Source: Faecalibacterium sp. UBA1771 (GTDB lineage Bacteria; Bacillota; Clostridia; Oscillospirales; Ruminococcaceae). From it: a DNA stretch of 15,802 nt. A program made the translations under genes and the position numbers. Below, in pieces: positions 14,505 through 15,802 of the stretch; the stretch's first letter is position 1, and each line of letters begins with the position of its first letter. Where the stretch lies: assembly GCA_002315315.1 (NCBI GenBank), contig DCGT01000005.1:5848-21649 (forward strand). The letters run 5' to 3'. The notes under the pieces are model-generated. The model did not search any database and was not told the origin of the DNA. It was given only the letters and a program-made list of their open reading frames with translations.

Positions 14505-15590
14505 TCAGTGCTTAGATCTGACAATTCTCGCAAATCCGTTGTCTGCCAGCTTTTGCTGTGCGTATTCCAACAGCATGGCGGGAATTTTTTCTCTCGGTAT
14601 ATTCTCTTGGTTTAACAATTCCTTCAGATATATGCGGTTGAGCTGAAGCAGCCTTGTTATATATCGGTCACGGTCGTTGCGGCTGAAATTTCGCGCGCTG
14701 TCGGGGTTATAGTCGCCGGTATCTCCGTTTGCAATTCGGCGGTAAGCTTCTATGTCGCGCAGTCGTTTAAGACGCAGCAATACATCCTCGTCAAATGCAA
14801 GTGCAAGACAGAAGCAGTAAAGCTGTTCATTGGTCGGAAGCTGTTTGACGAAGGTCTGCGAACGGGAGAGACCGAGCAGACCGCTCCACAGGTAGTTGAA
14901 CGACCGTATCTTCAGTATGCCGTTGCGCTCGACAGTGTACAGATACTCAATGTACTGCGCGAAATCGGAAAAGCTGTTGTCGCTGTTCCGGAGCAGACCG
15001 ACGGTAACGGTCGAAGTACCCGATGCTTTAATCACAATACCGCTGTCAACGTCTATCTTTACCGAGCATTTAAGATAAAGCTCAAAAATCATCTTTGATA
15101 AGGTGTAATGTGCCGAGCGGTCGTCAATATTGAGACCCTCGCTTTCCATAGCATTTTGCAGCATAACGATAGAATCGGGACCGTCGAAAAAGCTGTCGAT
15201 AATTTTCTGTAAAACATCATATCGGAATTCAATCAGCGACCCGTCCTCTCCGAAAATTCCCCTCAGCTTGAACACATACAAAAGCCGCCCGAGCAAAGCA
15301 TATAGTACAACGGCGCGCAGAAAAAACTCACTCGGCAAATCGTCCTCATTGCCGACAAATGCTACCGTCAATTTACCGACTGACGATTCCCCCAATACCA
15401 TCTCAAACAATCTGTTCTCGACCTTTTCGCTCCCGAAAGACAGTAGTAGGTTGCTCACGAACGGCGGCAGCGGCTGTTCGAGACTTATGAGCCGGAGTAT
15501 GGAGTCGGACAGATTGATTGATGCGTCATCCGTCATAAAAGAGGTGCTTTTATCCGCTCTGTCGAGAATATATCGTTTTTCATTATTCAA
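14505..15590 (-). CDS. Hypothetical protein of unknown function, minus strand
   Basis: A protein of about 361 residues convergent with the sortase gene. The start is placed at TTG 15590 because AGAGGAG (complement of 15601-15607) lies 10 bases before it; a TTG at 15611 would add seven residues but overlaps that site. No signal peptide is visible and the protein is probably cytoplasmic. It is mostly helical with Leu-rich segments (FFLRAVVLYALLGRLLYVF near residues 90-108) and a charged C-terminus (RDRYITRLLQLNRIYLKEL, then LLEYAQQKLADNGFARIV). I see no catalytic motif, nucleotide-binding loop or DNA-binding helix-turn-helix, and do not recognise the family. Its opposite direction, own promoter and separation by a terminator argue that it is not part of the surface-protein locus. 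Its codon use and AT-rich flanks differ somewhat from the left part of the window. Confidence 0.85.
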   Translation of the reverse strand: MNNEKRYILDRADKSTSFMTDDASINLSDSILRLISLEQPLPPFVSNLLLSFGSEKVENRLFEMVLGESSVGKLTVAFVGNEDDLPSEFFLRAVVLYALLGRLLYVFKLRGIFGEDGSLIEFRYDVLQKIIDSFFDGPDSIVMLQNAMESEGLNIDDRSAHYTLSKMIFELYLKCSVKIDVDSGIVIKASGTSTVTVGLLRNSDNSFSDFAQYIEYLYTVERNGILKIRSFNYLWSGLLGLSRSQTFVKQLPTNEQLYCFCLALAFDEDVLLRLKRLRDIEAYRRIANGDTGDYNPDSARNFSRNDRDRYITRLLQLNRIYLKELLNQENIPREKIPAMLLEYAQQKLADNGFARIVRSKH

Positions 15591-15600
15591 AATCCGCACA

Positions 15601-15607
15601 CTCCTCT
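15601..15607 (-). promoter_or_regulatory. Ribosome site AGAGGAG for the minus-strand gene
   Basis: On the minus strand AGAGGAG precedes TTG 15590 by 10 bases. A GTG only one base after the site is too close to serve as a start. Confidence 0.5.
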
Positions 15608-15680
15608 GCAAAATAATTCCGCTTTTTTGTAATCAAAACGAATCATCGACACAATTTATCAATTTTAACTATTAATATCA

Positions 15681-15709
15681 ACAATAAAAAAAGTAAGCCG
15701 AATAGTCAA
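15681..15709 (-). promoter_or_regulatory. Probable sigma-A promoter of the minus-strand gene
   Basis: Read on the minus strand, TTGACT (complement of 15704-15709) and TATTGT (complement of 15681-15686) are exactly 17 bases apart in AT-rich DNA. This is the best promoter in the window. The leader to the start codon would be about 85 bases. Confidence 0.6.
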
Positions 15710-15721
15710 GTTTGAAAACTT
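15708..15721. promoter_or_regulatory. Palindrome next to the minus-strand promoter, possible operator
   Basis: AAGTTT-GA-AAACTT is a perfect inverted repeat that touches the -35 box. A second inverted repeat, AAATTTC (15738-15744) and GAAATTT (15752-15758) with a 7-base spacer, lies just upstream. Either could bind a dimeric regulator, though AT-rich DNA yields such repeats by chance. Confidence 0.3.
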
Positions 15722-15789
15722 AACAAAAAACAGCCTTAAATTTCTATAGTTGAAATTTTTGCATCTATTATGGAATATACGGGCGTTTA

Positions 15790-15802
15790 CCCCCCCCCCC
15801 CC
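15790..15802 (+). repeat. Run of 13 C at the window end
   Basis: The window stops inside or at the end of an uninterrupted run of C in otherwise AT-rich DNA. It may be a real homopolymer tract at a contig edge or an assembly or sequencing artefact. Confidence 0.7.

Noticed and set aside
14409..14646. Small + strand open frames after the sortase terminator
   Set aside because: They overlap the end of the minus-strand gene, have no good ribosome site and encode no recognisable protein.

Overview
The window looks like chromosomal DNA from a moderately GC-rich Clostridia-type Firmicute, perhaps an Oscillospirales/Ruminococcaceae-like gut bacterium. The evidence is Gram-positive ribosome binding sites, an ER-type (Ser/His) SipW signal peptidase, a class B sortase, and several exported proteins with SipW-type signal peptides and TasA/CalY-like domains. 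The taxon is inferred from these families, not from a marker gene.

Layout, left to right. Bases 3-374 are the 3' end of a Gln/Pro-rich gene that starts outside the window, followed by a strong hairpin. From 492 to 13444 nearly all the DNA codes on the + strand for one exported-protein locus: two TasA-like proteins (492-1061 and 1098-2054, the second a membrane protein with Cys clusters and a possible sorting signal), two small proteins with AWF-type signals (2041-2676, 2709-3419), the signal peptidase SipW (3584-4114), a TasA-like protein overlapping it by 4 bases (4111-4761), and two very large surface proteins (4849-7638, 929 aa; 7877-13444, 1855 aa). A class B sortase (13543-14304) closes the cluster behind a hairpin. 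A strong bidirectional terminator at 14364-14407 separates the cluster from a convergent minus-strand gene of unknown function (14505-15590). The window ends in AT-rich upstream DNA and a run of 13 C.

How the genes may work together (inference). SipW in Bacillus subtilis processes TapA and TasA for biofilm fibres. Here one SipW sits among six proteins with SipW-type or divergent SipW-type signals, so this resembles an enlarged tapA-sipW-tasA locus. The two giant proteins share an N-terminal TasA/CalY-like module and then diverge into beta-helix regions. The larger one continues through an Asn-Gly repeat stalk, an InlB-like unit and three tandem repeats into a C-terminal Hint (Hedgehog/intein) domain whose first residue would be Cys1631, followed by an 81-residue tail. 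The sortase may anchor one component, the best candidate being the 318-aa protein with an SPYTD-hydrophobic-KRRKR C-terminus.

The most interesting point is the combination of SipW-type export, a TasA-like head, a repeat stalk and a Hint domain that lacks the usual C-terminal His-Asn splicing junction. It suggests a self-cleaving or covalently linking surface fibre component. This is a hypothesis from sequence architecture only.
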